A stretch of DNA of 64,000 bases. Origin: a bacterium. Its GTDB lineage: Bacteria; Bdellovibrionota; Bdellovibrionia; Bdellovibrionales; Bdellovibrionaceae. Shown one piece after another: positions 28,814 through 37,314 of the stretch. Position numbers and translations under genes: made by a program. The stretch spans positions 186,001 to 250,000 of the forward strand of contig JAIELP010000006.1 in assembly GCA_019752925.1 (NCBI GenBank), written 5' to 3'. The notes beneath the pieces were generated by a model. That model had not been told where the DNA came from. It did not search any database and saw nothing but the letters and a program-made list of their open reading frames with translations. Numbering within the stretch: the first letter of the stretch is position 1; the number at the start of each line of letters is the position of its first letter.

Positions 28814-29179
28814 TTGTCTAATAAAGATCGCGTATTAGTTTATTCCACTGATCCTAAGGATCAGGCGCTCATTTCTGGTGAGGCTGACAAACAAAAAAGT
28901 TTGGCGGCACAGAAGTCTCTTGTAGATACCAAAAAATTCGTTGTGATTTTTCGTATTGAAACAAACAGTCGTGGCGGTAAAACCGTAACGGTTATGGATA
29001 AATTTCCTGCGCATGAGACTTTCTTAAAAGAATTAACAAAAGAACTTAAAACCAAGTGCGGAGTGGGTGGCTCTTACCGAATTGAAAATCAGGTAGGTCT
29101 GATTGAAATTCAGGGTGATAAGCGTGATGCCATTAAAAAAATACTGGATGCGAAACAAATTAAATACAAAGGGATGTAG
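28814..29179 (+). CDS. SUI1/eIF1-like translation initiation factor (YciH family)
   Basis: Protein of 121 residues from a TTG start; GGAG at about 28799-28802 is 11 nt upstream. The C-terminal two thirds match the SUI1 domain: RGGKTVTVMDKFP, then LKTKCGVGGSYRIE and the terminal GDKRDAIKKILDAKQIKYKG. Bacterial YciH homologues discriminate initiator complexes and act under stress. It lies directly behind spoVR and 3 nt before the response regulator gene, so it is likely cotranscribed with the PrkA cluster. An earlier ATG-like start in the 28787 region gives a non-conserved leader. Confidence 0.87.
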   Translation: MSNKDRVLVYSTDPKDQALISGEADKQKSLAAQKSLVDTKKFVVIFRIETNSRGGKTVTVMDKFPAHETFLKELTKELKTKCGVGGSYRIENQVGLIEIQGDKRDAIKKILDAKQIKYKGM

Positions 29180-29182
29180 GCA

Positions 29183-29854
29183 GTGAAAAAAAAGATAGTA
29201 ATAGTAGACGATTTCGAAGAAAGCTGTCAGCTGATGGTAGAAATTTTGTCTGCAGATTTTGATTGCCGCTACATCTGCCAGTCGGAAAAAGCTTTGGAAT
29301 TAATTCACTCAACTAAGCCGGATCTGATTTTAATGGATTATAAAATGCCTTACGTTACAGGTGTTGAGCTTTGCAAAATCATTAAAGATGTACCGACTTT
29401 AAAGCAAATCCCAATCATTTTTATTTCGGGAGCGGTGACCTCTGATGAGCGTATTGAAACTCTTGAATCTGGTGGTGATGACTTTTTATCTAAGCCTTTC
29501 CATCCCAAAGAATTATTATTGCGCGTTCAAAAAAGACTTAAAAATTACACCTCTGAAGAAGTGGTTTATTTAACTGTTGCTAATATCCGTATGAATTTAA
29601 ACTCACGCCAATGTCACTTAGACAGCCGCGAAGTTTTATTAACTCCTAAGCAGTTTGAAATTTTAAAGCTATTGATCGAAAATAAATCACAGGTGGTATC
29701 ACGTCAGTTATTTATGACTGAAATCTGGGGCCACTCAGACGTAACTCCGCGTAATGTTGACTCTCAAATCAATTACCTTAAGAAAAAACTTGAGGGATTT
29801 CTGGGGCATATTACTTCGGTACCGGGTTTCGGTTACCGTTTGGATTCGAACTAA
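29183..29854 (+). CDS. OmpR/PhoB-type response regulator
   Basis: Protein of 223 residues. The receiver domain (1-120) has the acidic pocket DD at 9-10, phospho-acceptor Asp52 (LILMDYKMP) and Lys in SKPFHPKEL. The winged-helix output domain (about 125-222) contains LLTPKQFEILKLLIEN and VDSQINYLKKKLEGF ending in GFGYRLDS. GTG start 3 nt after the SUI1-like stop. No histidine kinase is next to it. Its location at the end of the prkA-yeaH-spoVR block suggests it may control or respond to that stress module. Confidence 0.93.
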   Translation: MKKKIVIVDDFEESCQLMVEILSADFDCRYICQSEKALELIHSTKPDLILMDYKMPYVTGVELCKIIKDVPTLKQIPIIFISGAVTSDERIETLESGGDDFLSKPFHPKELLLRVQKRLKNYTSEEVVYLTVANIRMNLNSRQCHLDSREVLLTPKQFEILKLLIENKSQVVSRQLFMTEIWGHSDVTPRNVDSQINYLKKKLEGFLGHITSVPGFGYRLDSN

Positions 29855-29979
29855 ATTTAAACTGAAGAAGTGGATTAATTGGTCGAACTTCGAATTTTTT
29901 TGTGCATCAAATAGAAACAGTGGCTAAAAGAGGCCAGCTTTAAAATTGCTTAAACGTTTAATTCTACAGGAGAATAGAA

Positions 29980-30228
29980 ATGTTTAATGCATTAAGATAC
30001 ACTAAGAAATTAGAGGAAGCTGGGCTTTCTCGCGAGCAGGCCGAAGCTCATATACAAATTTTTACTGAAATAGTTGAGGGTGATTTGACTACAAAGCAAG
30101 ATTTAAATTATGCAGTGGAAAAGCTCGAGCATAAAATGCTCGAAATGGAATACAGGCTTATAATTAAGATAGGCACAATTTTAACTATAGCAATAGGCGC
30201 TTTCGCTACCTTAATTAAATTGTTTTAA
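29980..30228 (+). CDS. Small DUF1640-like coiled-coil membrane protein
   Basis: Protein of 82 residues. It begins MFNALRYTKKLEEAGLSREQ, resembling the coiled-coil family DUF1640 (CCDC90/MCUR1-like). A coiled coil at about 38-60 (LNYAVEKLEHKMLEMEYRL) precedes a C-terminal membrane helix (IIKIGTILTIAIGAFATLIKLF). AGGAG precedes the ATG. Its role is unknown; such proteins are often small, C-terminally anchored, and found in many proteobacteria. Confidence 0.78.
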   Translation: MFNALRYTKKLEEAGLSREQAEAHIQIFTEIVEGDLTTKQDLNYAVEKLEHKMLEMEYRLIIKIGTILTIAIGAFATLIKLF

Positions 30229-30235
30229 TTTATAG

Positions 30236-30595
30236 TTAAATCTTTTTCCAAATAGCATATTTGCGAAATTCGTCGGTGTTTTCGAACTCAAGCTCAAGAG
30301 TATCATTTTCAATTTTAAATTTACGCACCAGAGTTTCATTTTCGTATTCCGGACGAACTGACATCGTTACTTGGTGGATGATTTCATTGCCTTCAACTTT
30401 GTAAGTTCCTGAGTAAGCCACGATGTCGGTGAACTTTTCAGGCTTTTCAGCAAAGCGCATAACCACACTCATGTAACCGGTTTCAGAGTAGTGAATGACT
30501 CCTGAAAACCAGTCGGAAATAGCTTCAAATTTATTTTCTTTTTTATAAGCGTAACCGTATTCAGTGACTTTGTAAGTTCCAGCAATGTTTTTCAT
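30236..30595 (-). CDS. Lipocalin-like domain protein
   Basis: Protein of 119 residues of the lipocalin-like (Lipocalin_5) type: GTYKVTEYGY starts the beta barrel, HYSETGYMSVVMRF is the conserved core, and AYSGTYKVEGNEIIHQVTMS follows. These proteins bind small ligands or are stand-alone barrels of unknown function. The start overlaps the stop of the rhomboid gene (ATGA), so the two are translationally coupled. The end is 7 nt from the convergent DUF1640-like gene. Confidence 0.75.
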   Translation of the reverse strand: MKNIAGTYKVTEYGYAYKKENKFEAISDWFSGVIHYSETGYMSVVMRFAEKPEKFTDIVAYSGTYKVEGNEIIHQVTMSVRPEYENETLVRKFKIENDTLELEFENTDEFRKYAIWKKI

Positions 30596-31695
30596 ATATT
30601 CTCCGAATTATTGTTGAATAGATCGATATAAAAGAAGATTACACCTGCTAAAAATCCGCCGATGTGGGCAGAAAAGGCAATGCCGCCGCCCGAGGAAGTA
30701 AGCTCTATAAGTGAATATAACATTTGTGTAAATATATAAAATCCACCGAAAATAATAGCCGAAACATTTAAAAAGCCGAATCTTGACAGAAATACAAAGC
30801 GTCGCTTTGGAAACCGCATGACGTAAAATGCTATGACTCCGCTGATCATGCCACTAGCTCCTATTATAGGTGTATCATTTTTAAAATGATACACAGAATA
30901 TACTGCAGTGGATCCTAGTGCTGCGAAGAAAAGCAGCAAGAAGTACTTCCGCTTACCGAGGTAATCCTCTACATTGTCACCAAAGATCCATAAAAAATAT
31001 AAGTTTGATAATAGATGAAGCCAGTCTGCATGAACGAAGATTGAGGTATAGCTTTTAAAAAATGAAAGAATAAGTTCGTTTGAATTAAATACAAAGGCTA
31101 AATTTTTAACGAACCAATCCATGTTTTTAAAGCCAACAACACTGATTGCAGTAATTAAAAATATCAGCGCCCAGGTTAGAACTGGCTGAACTAAAAAGTT
31201 ATCTTTATCGCTTTCAGTTGGTAGACCGAAGAGTCCTAGTACAAAGCGAGCTTTGTTATCTGAAATTCTAAGACTTTCTACCTCATGTTCTTTTGTAGAG
31301 TATTGGGCCTCAATAAGGGCCTTGCCATACTTATAGTTTAAACTTTCAAGATCCTTAAGATTTTCTTTCGGTGCCAGGCTTTGCTCGGTTAGGCCCCATT
31401 CGTTTTTATCAAACCATATGTTTTGGCATGATTTGCAGTAATCTATTTTTATTTCAGTGCCGGGCACATTAACAACAAACATTTTAGTAAGGCAATAAGA
31501 GCAGCTTAATGAGCGAGCTGTGGATAGCAAGACATCAGATTGAAATTTTTTTTGGAGGTCGGGATTGAAAAATTTTTTTAGGCTTTGAAGGTGTGTACTA
31601 ATGCCGTAGCAACTGAAGCAATAATATTTAAAAACGCCATTGCTTAAACTTCTTTTTAGACCTTTTTTGCAATGCGGGCAAAGTGGGGTAATCAC
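30592..31695 (-). CDS. Rhomboid intramembrane serine protease with N-terminal zinc ribbons
   Basis: Protein of 367 residues. The N terminus has cysteine pairs CPHC and CFSC, then CSYC and CKSC (zf-TFIIB-like), a zinc domain not present in simple rhomboids. About six transmembrane helices follow from residue 170. The catalytic Ser lies in GASGMISG and the His in the last helix, HIGGFLAG; the HADWLHLLSNLYFL motif is typical. Rhomboids cleave transmembrane substrates. The start overlaps tadA by 4 nt. Confidence 0.87.
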   Translation of the reverse strand: MITPLCPHCKKGLKRSLSNGVFKYYCFSCYGISTHLQSLKKFFNPDLQKKFQSDVLLSTARSLSCSYCLTKMFVVNVPGTEIKIDYCKSCQNIWFDKNEWGLTEQSLAPKENLKDLESLNYKYGKALIEAQYSTKEHEVESLRISDNKARFVLGLFGLPTESDKDNFLVQPVLTWALIFLITAISVVGFKNMDWFVKNLAFVFNSNELILSFFKSYTSIFVHADWLHLLSNLYFLWIFGDNVEDYLGKRKYFLLLFFAALGSTAVYSVYHFKNDTPIIGASGMISGVIAFYVMRFPKRRFVFLSRFGFLNVSAIIFGGFYIFTQMLYSLIELTSSGGGIAFSAHIGGFLAGVIFFYIDLFNNNSENI

Positions 31696-32204
31696 TTAGA
31701 TCTCTTCTTTTTGAAAAAATTTTTAAGCAGAGCTGTACTTTCTTCAGCTAAAACTCCTGCAGTAACATTAAAGCGATGATTTAAGCGCGGGTCATTTCCT
31801 AATTGCGAGAGGCTTTCTAATGCTCCACCTTTTGGATCGGCGGCTCCGTACACAACACGTGAGATGCGTGACTGCACCAAGGCACCTGCGCACATAAAGC
31901 AGGGCTCAAGAGTAACGTAAAGGGTGCAATCGATCAGTCTCCATGAATTCAGTTTTTTGCAGGCGCGGTGGATGGCCACCAGTTCGGCGTGTCCTAAGGT
32001 GGTGAGCTTAGTTTCGCGGAGATTGGTACTTTTAGAGATAATTTTGCCGCTTTTATCAACAATTATGGCTCCTATTGGAACCTCGCCGAGCTGTTCGGCT
32101 TTTTGGGCCTGTTTCAGAGCTAAACGCATGAACTTTTCATCTTGCGGATGAAGGTCCAAATTGTTATAACCTTTCGCGTCAACAGACGTGTTCTTGGGTG
32201 TCAT
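31692..32204 (-). CDS. tadA: tRNA-specific adenosine deaminase TadA
   Basis: Protein of 170 residues. The zinc-binding deaminase motifs are HAE (GHAELVAIHRA) and PCFMC (TLEPCFMCAGALVQ). TadA converts A34 to inosine in tRNA-Arg(ACG) and is essential in most bacteria. The N terminus has about 20 extra residues before LALKQAQKAEQLGEVPIGA; an internal start is possible. It is the first gene of the three-gene minus-strand operon tadA-rhomboid-lipocalin. Confidence 0.93.
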   Translation of the reverse strand: MTPKNTSVDAKGYNNLDLHPQDEKFMRLALKQAQKAEQLGEVPIGAIIVDKSGKIISKSTNLRETKLTTLGHAELVAIHRACKKLNSWRLIDCTLYVTLEPCFMCAGALVQSRISRVVYGAADPKGGALESLSQLGNDPRLNHRFNVTAGVLAEESTALLKNFFKKKRSK

Positions 32205-32317
32205 TAGTGGGGCCCTTTGTTATACCTCTTTAGTTGATTTTCATTCTGTGATCAAGAGACAACTGCAAAGTTTGGCTATTTGATCGCACAGTCCACATCG
32301 AGAGGCGGGTGACTACA

Positions 32318-32518
32318 GTGGCATTAGTTAAAGTTAAAGACGGAGAAAGCTTTGAAGGCGCATTCCGTAAATTCAAAAAATCTTGCGAAAAAGCAGGTAT
32401 TCTTTCTGAAATTAAAAAACGCGAACACTTTGAAAAACCAAGTGTGACCGGTAAGAAAAAATCTATCGCTGCACGCAAACGTGCAAATAAAAAAGTTCGT
32501 CGTAGCTGGGGAGAGTAA
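32318..32518 (+). CDS. rpsU: 30S ribosomal protein S21 (bS21)
   Basis: Protein of 66 residues from the GTG at 32318 (an in-frame GTG at 32309 would add three). The family pattern is [18 protein letters not shown], then REHFEKPS and the basic tail [16 protein letters not shown]21 affects mRNA selection and is typically the first gene of the macromolecular synthesis operon; here yqeY comes next, 33 nt later. GAGG lies upstream of both candidate starts, so the precise start is uncertain. Confidence 0.94.
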   Translation: MALVKVKDGESFEGAFRKFKKSCEKAGILSEIKKREHFEKPSVTGKKKSIAARKRANKKVRRSWGE

Positions 32519-32551
32519 TCTCTCTTAGCTCCAATGAAGGAGAACACCGTC

Positions 32552-32998
32552 GTGGAAATTCGCGAAAAAATATTGGCCGACATCAAGTCGGCCATGGTGT
32601 CTAAAGACACTGTAAAATTAAATACTCTAAGATTTTTAAACGCTCAGATTAAAAATAAAGAAATTGATTCTCGACCAACACCTATCACTGCAGATGATAT
32701 TATGGGTGTGTTAAAAAAACTTGTTAAGCAGAGAAAAGAATCAATCGAACAATTTGCGGCTGCAGGACGTAATGATTTAGCTGATAACGAAGCGGCTGAA
32801 TTAAAAGTTCTTGAGGCTTACTTGCCCGCTCAGATGACTAAAGAACAAATTGAAGCTTTAGTTGTTGAAGTGATCGCCGCTACTGGCGCCACTTCTGTTA
32901 AAGACATGGGTAAGGTTATGAAAGAAATGCAGGCGCGCACTGCAGGTTCTGCTGATGGCAAGCTGATCAGCGAAGCTATTAAGTCTAAACTTAATTAG
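32552..32998 (+). CDS. YqeY/GatB-like domain protein
   Basis: Protein of 148 residues, the YqeY family length. Helical blocks are LNTLRFLNAQIKNKEID, LVKQRKESIEQF and LEAYLPAQMTKEQ; the C-terminal GKVMKEMQAR resembles the tail of GatB. Its function is not defined, but it is frequently encoded between rpsU and dnaG. The GTG at 32552 is preferred to an ATG at 32534 because AAGGAG (32537-32542) lies upstream by 9 nt and would otherwise be coding. Confidence 0.92.
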   Translation: MEIREKILADIKSAMVSKDTVKLNTLRFLNAQIKNKEIDSRPTPITADDIMGVLKKLVKQRKESIEQFAAAGRNDLADNEAAELKVLEAYLPAQMTKEQIEALVVEVIAATGATSVKDMGKVMKEMQARTAGSADGKLISEAIKSKLN

Positions 32999-33025
32999 TT
33001 TTTATTATTTATGTAATTAACTTTT

Positions 33026-33057
33026 AAAACCACGTGATTGTGGTTTTAATTTTTTGG
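33026..33057 (+). terminator. Terminator between yqeY and dnaG (T1-like)
   Basis: Perfect 10-bp stem TTAAAACCAC/GTGGTTTTAA with loop GTGATT, followed directly by six T. It ends one base from the GGAGG of dnaG. In E. coli a terminator sits between rpsU and dnaG to reduce dnaG and rpoD relative to rpsU; this is the apparent equivalent. Confidence 0.8.
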
Positions 33058-33064
33058 AGGCCTG

Positions 33065-34918
33065 TTGCGATATCCACCGGAATTCGTAGATCGAGTGCAA
33101 GAAGCCAACAACTTAGTCGACATCATCTCGCAGTACACTCAACTAAAACAAAGCGGTAATGGCTACATGGGCCGCTGTCCGTTTCCAGATCACGCGGAAA
33201 AAACTGCGTCGTTTTCTGTTTCGGAAGCGAAACAGGTGTATCATTGCTTTGGTTGTAAAAAGAGCGGAAATATATTTCGTTTTTTAAGCGACTACAACGG
33301 TATGAGTTTTCCGGAAGGTATTGAGTATTTAGCTGAAAGAGCCTCTATCCCGCTGCCGGAGCCGGTTCGCGAGCAGGGTAGCGATCAGTATCACGAGCAA
33401 CAGGATAAGAAAAAATCTATGTTACGCGCCAACAAAATGGCGATGGAATTTTTCCGTGAAACTTTAAAACGTACTTCAAATGACCATCCGATTCGTGCGT
33501 ATATTCAAAAAAGAAAATTAAAGCCTGAAACTTTGGAAGAGTTTCAAATAGGTTTTGCGCCAGAGGAGTGGGAAGGTTTAGCCAACCACTTACACCGCAA
33601 TAAAGTTCCTGCGACCTTAGCTGAAGAAGCGCGTTTAGTTAAAGCCCGCAAAGAAGGTAACGGACATTTTGATTTATTCCGTGACCGTTTAATGTTTCCG
33701 ATTTTATCTCCTACTCAGGAAGTTTTGGCTTTTGGTGGCCGTATACATGACCAAGGTGAGCCTAAATATTTAAACAGCCCTGAAACTCCTGTGTTTAATA
33801 AAAGTAAGGTGCTTTATGGTTTAGCTCATACGGCTAAATATATTCGATCTGAGGACGCTGTTATTATCGTTGAGGGTTATATGGATCTGGTTTCCTTATT
33901 CCAAGCGGGTTTGCGGAATGTGGCGGCAAGTATGGGCACTGCGCTAACCGCCGAGCACGCCAAACTCATCAAACGACTGACGACAAACGTAATAGTGCTT
34001 TTTGACAGCGATGAAGCTGGTCAAAGAGCAGCAGAAAGAAGTTTACCTTTGTTATTAGCAGCTGGTTTGTATCCAAAAGGATTGAGTTTCACGGATGCAA
34101 AAGATCCGGACGAGTATGTTACTAAATTTGGAATGGAAGCCTTAAAACAGAAAATTGATTCAAGTCCGGAATTGTTTAATATGGTTTTGCAAATGTGGAT
34201 GAGTGATTATAAAGGGGAAGCCTCACAAAAAGTGAAGTTGATGGACCTCGTAAGACCTGTTTTTGATGCAATTCCCGACAACAGGCTAAAAAGTTTATAC
34301 GCTCAGGAGCTTTCTCACCGTATGAATGTGGGTCTTGATTGGGTGCGTTCATCACTAACTTCTAATAATTCCAATCGTGATTACCAGAGAAGAAGCCCCA
34401 ATGAGGGGACAGCTGTACCTGCTGCAACTGGAGCAGATACTCAAAAAACTGCTCCACCAGAGCCTAAGAAGCCGTTATTTTTGATATCAGGCGCTTCGCA
34501 GGCCGAGTCTTTATTGTTGCAACTTTCACTCAAGAGTCGTGCCAATTTTGAAGTGGTGCTCGGTCAGCAAATCTTGAGCCAAATCGCTCACTTAGGTGTG
34601 AAAAGTTTGATGGAAAAAGCTGAGCAAGTTTATAGACAAGACGCAAATAAATTTGATAAGTTAACCAGTCTACTGATTGAGTATGTTGATCGTCCTGAAC
34701 TCTTGTTCTCGAACTCTCTAATTGGCGCAGAAGATTTTGACGCTGAAAAAGAGAATAAAATGATCATGGATTGTTGTAAACGCATTCAGCAGACGTTTTT
34801 AAAAGACCAAGCAAAACGAATTGCGCTTGGGATCAATAAAAACGATACCGAGAAGTTAAAAGAAATTGATGATCTGCAAAGAAACAGAATTTCTTTAAAC
34901 AAAACGGACAAAAATTAA
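33065..34918 (+). CDS. dnaG: DNA primase DnaG
   Basis: Protein of 617 residues. The N-terminal CHC2 zinc finger is visible (RCPFPDHAEKTASFSV, then HCFGCKKSG). The TOPRIM core carries VEGYMDLV (Glu) and LFDSDEAGQRAAERS (Asp-x-Asp). The C-terminal DnaB-interacting domain is at about 470-610. It makes RNA primers at the replication fork. The start is TTG 33065 with GGAGG 4-8 nt upstream. Low translation may be intended: TTG start plus an upstream terminator. Confidence 0.96.
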   Translation: MRYPPEFVDRVQEANNLVDIISQYTQLKQSGNGYMGRCPFPDHAEKTASFSVSEAKQVYHCFGCKKSGNIFRFLSDYNGMSFPEGIEYLAERASIPLPEPVREQGSDQYHEQQDKKKSMLRANKMAMEFFRETLKRTSNDHPIRAYIQKRKLKPETLEEFQIGFAPEEWEGLANHLHRNKVPATLAEEARLVKARKEGNGHFDLFRDRLMFPILSPTQEVLAFGGRIHDQGEPKYLNSPETPVFNKSKVLYGLAHTAKYIRSEDAVIIVEGYMDLVSLFQAGLRNVAASMGTALTAEHAKLIKRLTTNVIVLFDSDEAGQRAAERSLPLLLAAGLYPKGLSFTDAKDPDEYVTKFGMEALKQKIDSSPELFNMVLQMWMSDYKGEASQKVKLMDLVRPVFDAIPDNRLKSLYAQELSHRMNVGLDWVRSSLTSNNSNRDYQRRSPNEGTAVPAATGADTQKTAPPEPKKPLFLISGASQAESLLLQLSLKSRANFEVVLGQQILSQIAHLGVKSLMEKAEQVYRQDANKFDKLTSLLIEYVDRPELLFSNSLIGAEDFDAEKENKMIMDCCKRIQQTFLKDQAKRIALGINKNDTEKLKEIDDLQRNRISLNKTDKN

Positions 34919-34954
34919 TTTTTTATTTTTTAAATTTTATAGACGGTAGGTTAA

Positions 34955-36763
34955 ATGGCAGAAAAAAATTCTAAAGAAACAAAAGTTCTTTCGCTTCCTG
35001 AACAAGAAGCTCTGGCCAAAGAAGAAGTTCAGAAGCTTCTTAAGCTGCAAAAAGAAAAAGGTCGCGTAACAATCGAAGAGATCAATGAAAGCTTACCGGC
35101 TGAAGTTGTTGCTATCGCTGTGTTAGATGCGTTCATGCAGTCGTTAGAAGCTAATGGTGTGGTTATTACTGAGCACACAGAGGCAGCTAAATCAGATGAA
35201 AAAGAAGAGTTCTTATCAGAAGTAGATAAAGAAGAAGACGAAGACGACGAAGACGTAGCAACCGGTGAAGATGTTAAAGGCAGCGACCCGGTACGTTTAT
35301 ACTTACGTAAAATGGGTTCGGTTTCTTTATTAACTCGTGATGGTGAAGTTGAAATTGCTAAACGTATCGAGCGCGGTGAGCGTGAGATCGTTCGTTCTAT
35401 GTTATTATCGCCATTAGGTACATTTGAAATTATCAATTTAGGTCAGCGTTTAGATCAGGGCCGTATTAAAGTTAAATCGATCTTCCGCGGTTTAGAAGAC
35501 GAAGACACTCAATACGACGAAAAAGAATATATCGAAAAAATTCATCAATTGATGAATATTGTAACTAAGTACCAAGCAGCTACTGAAAAGCATTTCACAC
35601 AATTGCGTGATGAAGGTTTAAATGCAGCAGCACGTACAAAAGTTATGGATGATTTAAAAGTTCTCAACCAAGAGTTGATGGCTAACTTTGAATCGATCAA
35701 CTTCAACCGTAAAACCATCAACCGTGTTGTTATTAAGTTTAAAAACTTAGTAAACCGCATGAGTACATTACGCCGCCGTATTAAAGATGGTATGGAAAAA
35801 ACTTTCTCTAAAGACGTAAATGCTTTAGTTGAACGTTTAAAATTAGTTGAAACAAATGAAAAAGAATTAACGAAAATGACCCGCGATACGGGCCTATCTT
35901 TCGGTCGTTTCCGTTCTTATGTAATTCAGGCGCAAGAAGCTGAAGTTCGTTTAAAACGTTTACATGAAGATACAGCGATGAACTTCAAGTGGATTCAAGA
36001 AACTTATACAGCTATCTGGAAAGGTGAGCGCGAAGCTGACCTTGCTAAGTCTGAATTAGTTGAAGCCAATTTACGTCTCGTTGTTTCTATTGCAAAAAAA
36101 TATACTAACCGTGGTTTACAATTCTTAGATTTAATTCAAGAAGGTAACATAGGTTTAATGAAAGCCGTTGATAAGTTTGAATACCGTCGTGGTTTCAAAT
36201 TCTCGACTTATGCCACGTGGTGGATTCGTCAGGCGATCACACGCGCTATCGCCGATCAGGCCCGTACTATACGTATTCCGGTGCATATGATCGAAACTAT
36301 CAACAAGCTTGTTCGTACGCAGCGTTTATTAATTCAGGAATTAGGCCGTGAAGCCACTCCGGAAGAAATCGCAGACAAAATGGACATGCCGGTAGATAAA
36401 GTTCGCAAAGTATTAAAAATTGCAAAAGAACCAATCAGCTTAGAAACTCCAGTGGGTGAAGAAGAAGATTCTCACTTAGGAGATTTTATTGAAGATAAAA
36501 AAGTGATCAATCCGGCCGAAGCGATTGTAAACTTAAACTTAGCTGAGCAAACTCGCCGTGTACTTTCGACTTTAACTCCACGTGAGGAAAAAGTTCTTCG
36601 TATGCGTTTTGGTATTGGTGAAGAGTCGGATCACACTTTGGAAGAGGTGGGTCAGGACTTTAACGTTACCCGTGAGCGTATTCGTCAGATTGAGGCTAAA
36701 GCGTTACGTAAGCTTCGCCACCCTAGCAGATCGAACAAGCTTAAAACCTTTGTTGATAGCTAG
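34955..36763 (+). CDS. rpoD: RNA polymerase sigma factor RpoD (sigma-70)
   Basis: Protein of 602 residues. Region 1.1 at the N terminus is followed by an acidic linker (about 85-105), then region 1.2 ([14 protein letters not shown]) and a long non-conserved spacer. Region 2 holds the core-binding and -10 recognition segments ([39 protein letters not shown]), region 3 and region 4 the -35 helix-turn-helix ([18 protein letters not shown]). It is the housekeeping sigma factor; promoters with TTGAC and TATAAT-like boxes elsewhere in the window agree. GGTAGG precedes the ATG. Confidence 0.97.
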   Translation: MAEKNSKETKVLSLPEQEALAKEEVQKLLKLQKEKGRVTIEEINESLPAEVVAIAVLDAFMQSLEANGVVITEHTEAAKSDEKEEFLSEVDKEEDEDDEDVATGEDVKGSDPVRLYLRKMGSVSLLTRDGEVEIAKRIERGEREIVRSMLLSPLGTFEIINLGQRLDQGRIKVKSIFRGLEDEDTQYDEKEYIEKIHQLMNIVTKYQAATEKHFTQLRDEGLNAAARTKVMDDLKVLNQELMANFESINFNRKTINRVVIKFKNLVNRMSTLRRRIKDGMEKTFSKDVNALVERLKLVETNEKELTKMTRDTGLSFGRFRSYVIQAQEAEVRLKRLHEDTAMNFKWIQETYTAIWKGEREADLAKSELVEANLRLVVSIAKKYTNRGLQFLDLIQEGNIGLMKAVDKFEYRRGFKFSTYATWWIRQAITRAIADQARTIRIPVHMIETINKLVRTQRLLIQELGREATPEEIADKMDMPVDKVRKVLKIAKEPISLETPVGEEEDSHLGDFIEDKKVINPAEAIVNLNLAEQTRRVLSTLTPREEKVLRMRFGIGEESDHTLEEVGQDFNVTRERIRQIEAKALRKLRHPSRSNKLKTFVDS

Positions 36764-36764
36764 G

Positions 36765-36880
36765 TCATTGATTTAAATACACACAATTTAAAGCTCAAAC
36801 AGCTGAAAATAAAAAAGGAGAGGAAACTCTCCTTTTTTATTTTCAGAACTCGTTTAAATTGTGTGTATTTAAATCAATGA
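36765..36880. repeat. 116-bp near-perfect long inverted repeat directly after rpoD
   Basis: Outer arms of 28 bp (36765-36792 and 36853-36880) are exact reverse complements. Inner arms of 20 bp (36803-36822 and 36827-36846) are also exact, with GAAA as the loop. Between them lie an asymmetric 10-nt and 6-nt bulge. The inner hairpin with A6/T6 flanks can act as a terminator in both directions. The outer arms, with TTTAAATACACAC and its complement, are unexplained. It starts 2 bp after the rpoD stop. Confidence 0.9.
36811..36838 (+). terminator. Rho-independent terminator of the rpoD transcript (core of the long inverted repeat)
   Basis: 12-bp stem AAAAAAGGAGAG/CTCTCCTTTTTT with GAAA tetraloop and T6 tail, 48 nt after the rpoD stop. 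It lies inside the larger palindrome. Confidence 0.85.
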
Positions 36881-36957
36881 TAACAGAGTCATACAAATGG
36901 TTTTTATTGATCTCTCTGGGTGGGTTTGGTAGCCTTACTTTAATTTCTGACCAACGT

Positions 36958-37034
36958 GGGGGTGTAGCTTAGTTGGTTAAAGCATCCGGCTCATAACCGG
37001 AGGATCCGGGGTTCAAGTCCCTGCGCCCCTACCA
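36958..37034 (+). tRNA. tRNA with CAT anticodon (tRNA-Met elongator or tRNA-Ile2)
   Basis: Full 77-nt cloverleaf with encoded 3' CCA: acceptor GGGGGTG/CGCCCCT, D-arm GCTT..AAGC, anticodon stem-loop TCCGG-CTCATAA-CCGGA (anticodon CAT at 36992-36994), and TTCAAGT T-loop. It lacks the three G-C pairs in the anticodon stem typical of an initiator tRNA. CAT with this stem is shared by elongator Met and the lysidine-modified Ile2 tRNA; the first acceptor pair is G-U. A tRNAscan/TilS-identity analysis would separate them. Confidence 0.9.
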
Positions 37035-37038
37035 TTTT

Positions 37039-37060
37039 AAATGTACGCCGTACCTTTTCC
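37039..37060. repeat. Copy 1 of a 22-bp palindrome-containing element
   Basis: AAATGTACGCCGTACCTTTTCC, five bases after the tRNA end. It contains the 11-bp palindrome GTACGNCGTAC. A second copy with one central base change is at 38865-38886. Confidence 0.6.
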
Positions 37061-37087
37061 CCATTTTAAAGTAAAGGAAATCGAAGT

Positions 37088-37225
37088 ATGTCAGATGAAA
37101 AAAAAATTGAACCTTCTGAAGAAAAAGAACCTGTAAACCCTTGGAACTGGGTTTTGGGATCTGAATTTGTATTGGCTATCGTTGTTTTGCTATTATCAGC
37201 AGCGGGATACATAGTTTTAAAATAG
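37088..37225 (+). CDS. Small membrane protein of 45 residues
   Basis: MSDEKKIEPSEEKEPVNPWN followed by one transmembrane helix (about residues 22-43, WVLGSEFVLAIVVLLLSAAG) and ending YIVLK. AAAGGA lies about 9 nt upstream of the ATG. No family is recognised; the acidic/basic N terminus and single C-terminal helix fit small tail-anchored membrane peptides. It was missed by longest-frame calling because of its length. Confidence 0.6.
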   Translation: MSDEKKIEPSEEKEPVNPWNWVLGSEFVLAIVVLLLSAAGYIVLK

Positions 37226-37314
37226 AGTAGTGAATTGTTATTTGCGTGCAATGAACTGTTTGGAATTATTAACTTTTTAGGTGGAATAGTCACGCCAGTT
37301 CGATTATTTGAATT

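Noticed and set aside
29855..29979. Possible terminator after the response regulator (TCGAA-C-TTCGA then T7)
   Set aside because: The loop would be one base, which is not stable; left out.
36582..36776. 64-codon frame inside rpoD
   Set aside because: Alternative frame of the strongly conserved region 4 of RpoD.
36958..37034. Initiator tRNA assignment for the CAT tRNA
   Set aside because: The anticodon stem lacks the three consecutive G-C pairs of initiator tRNA.
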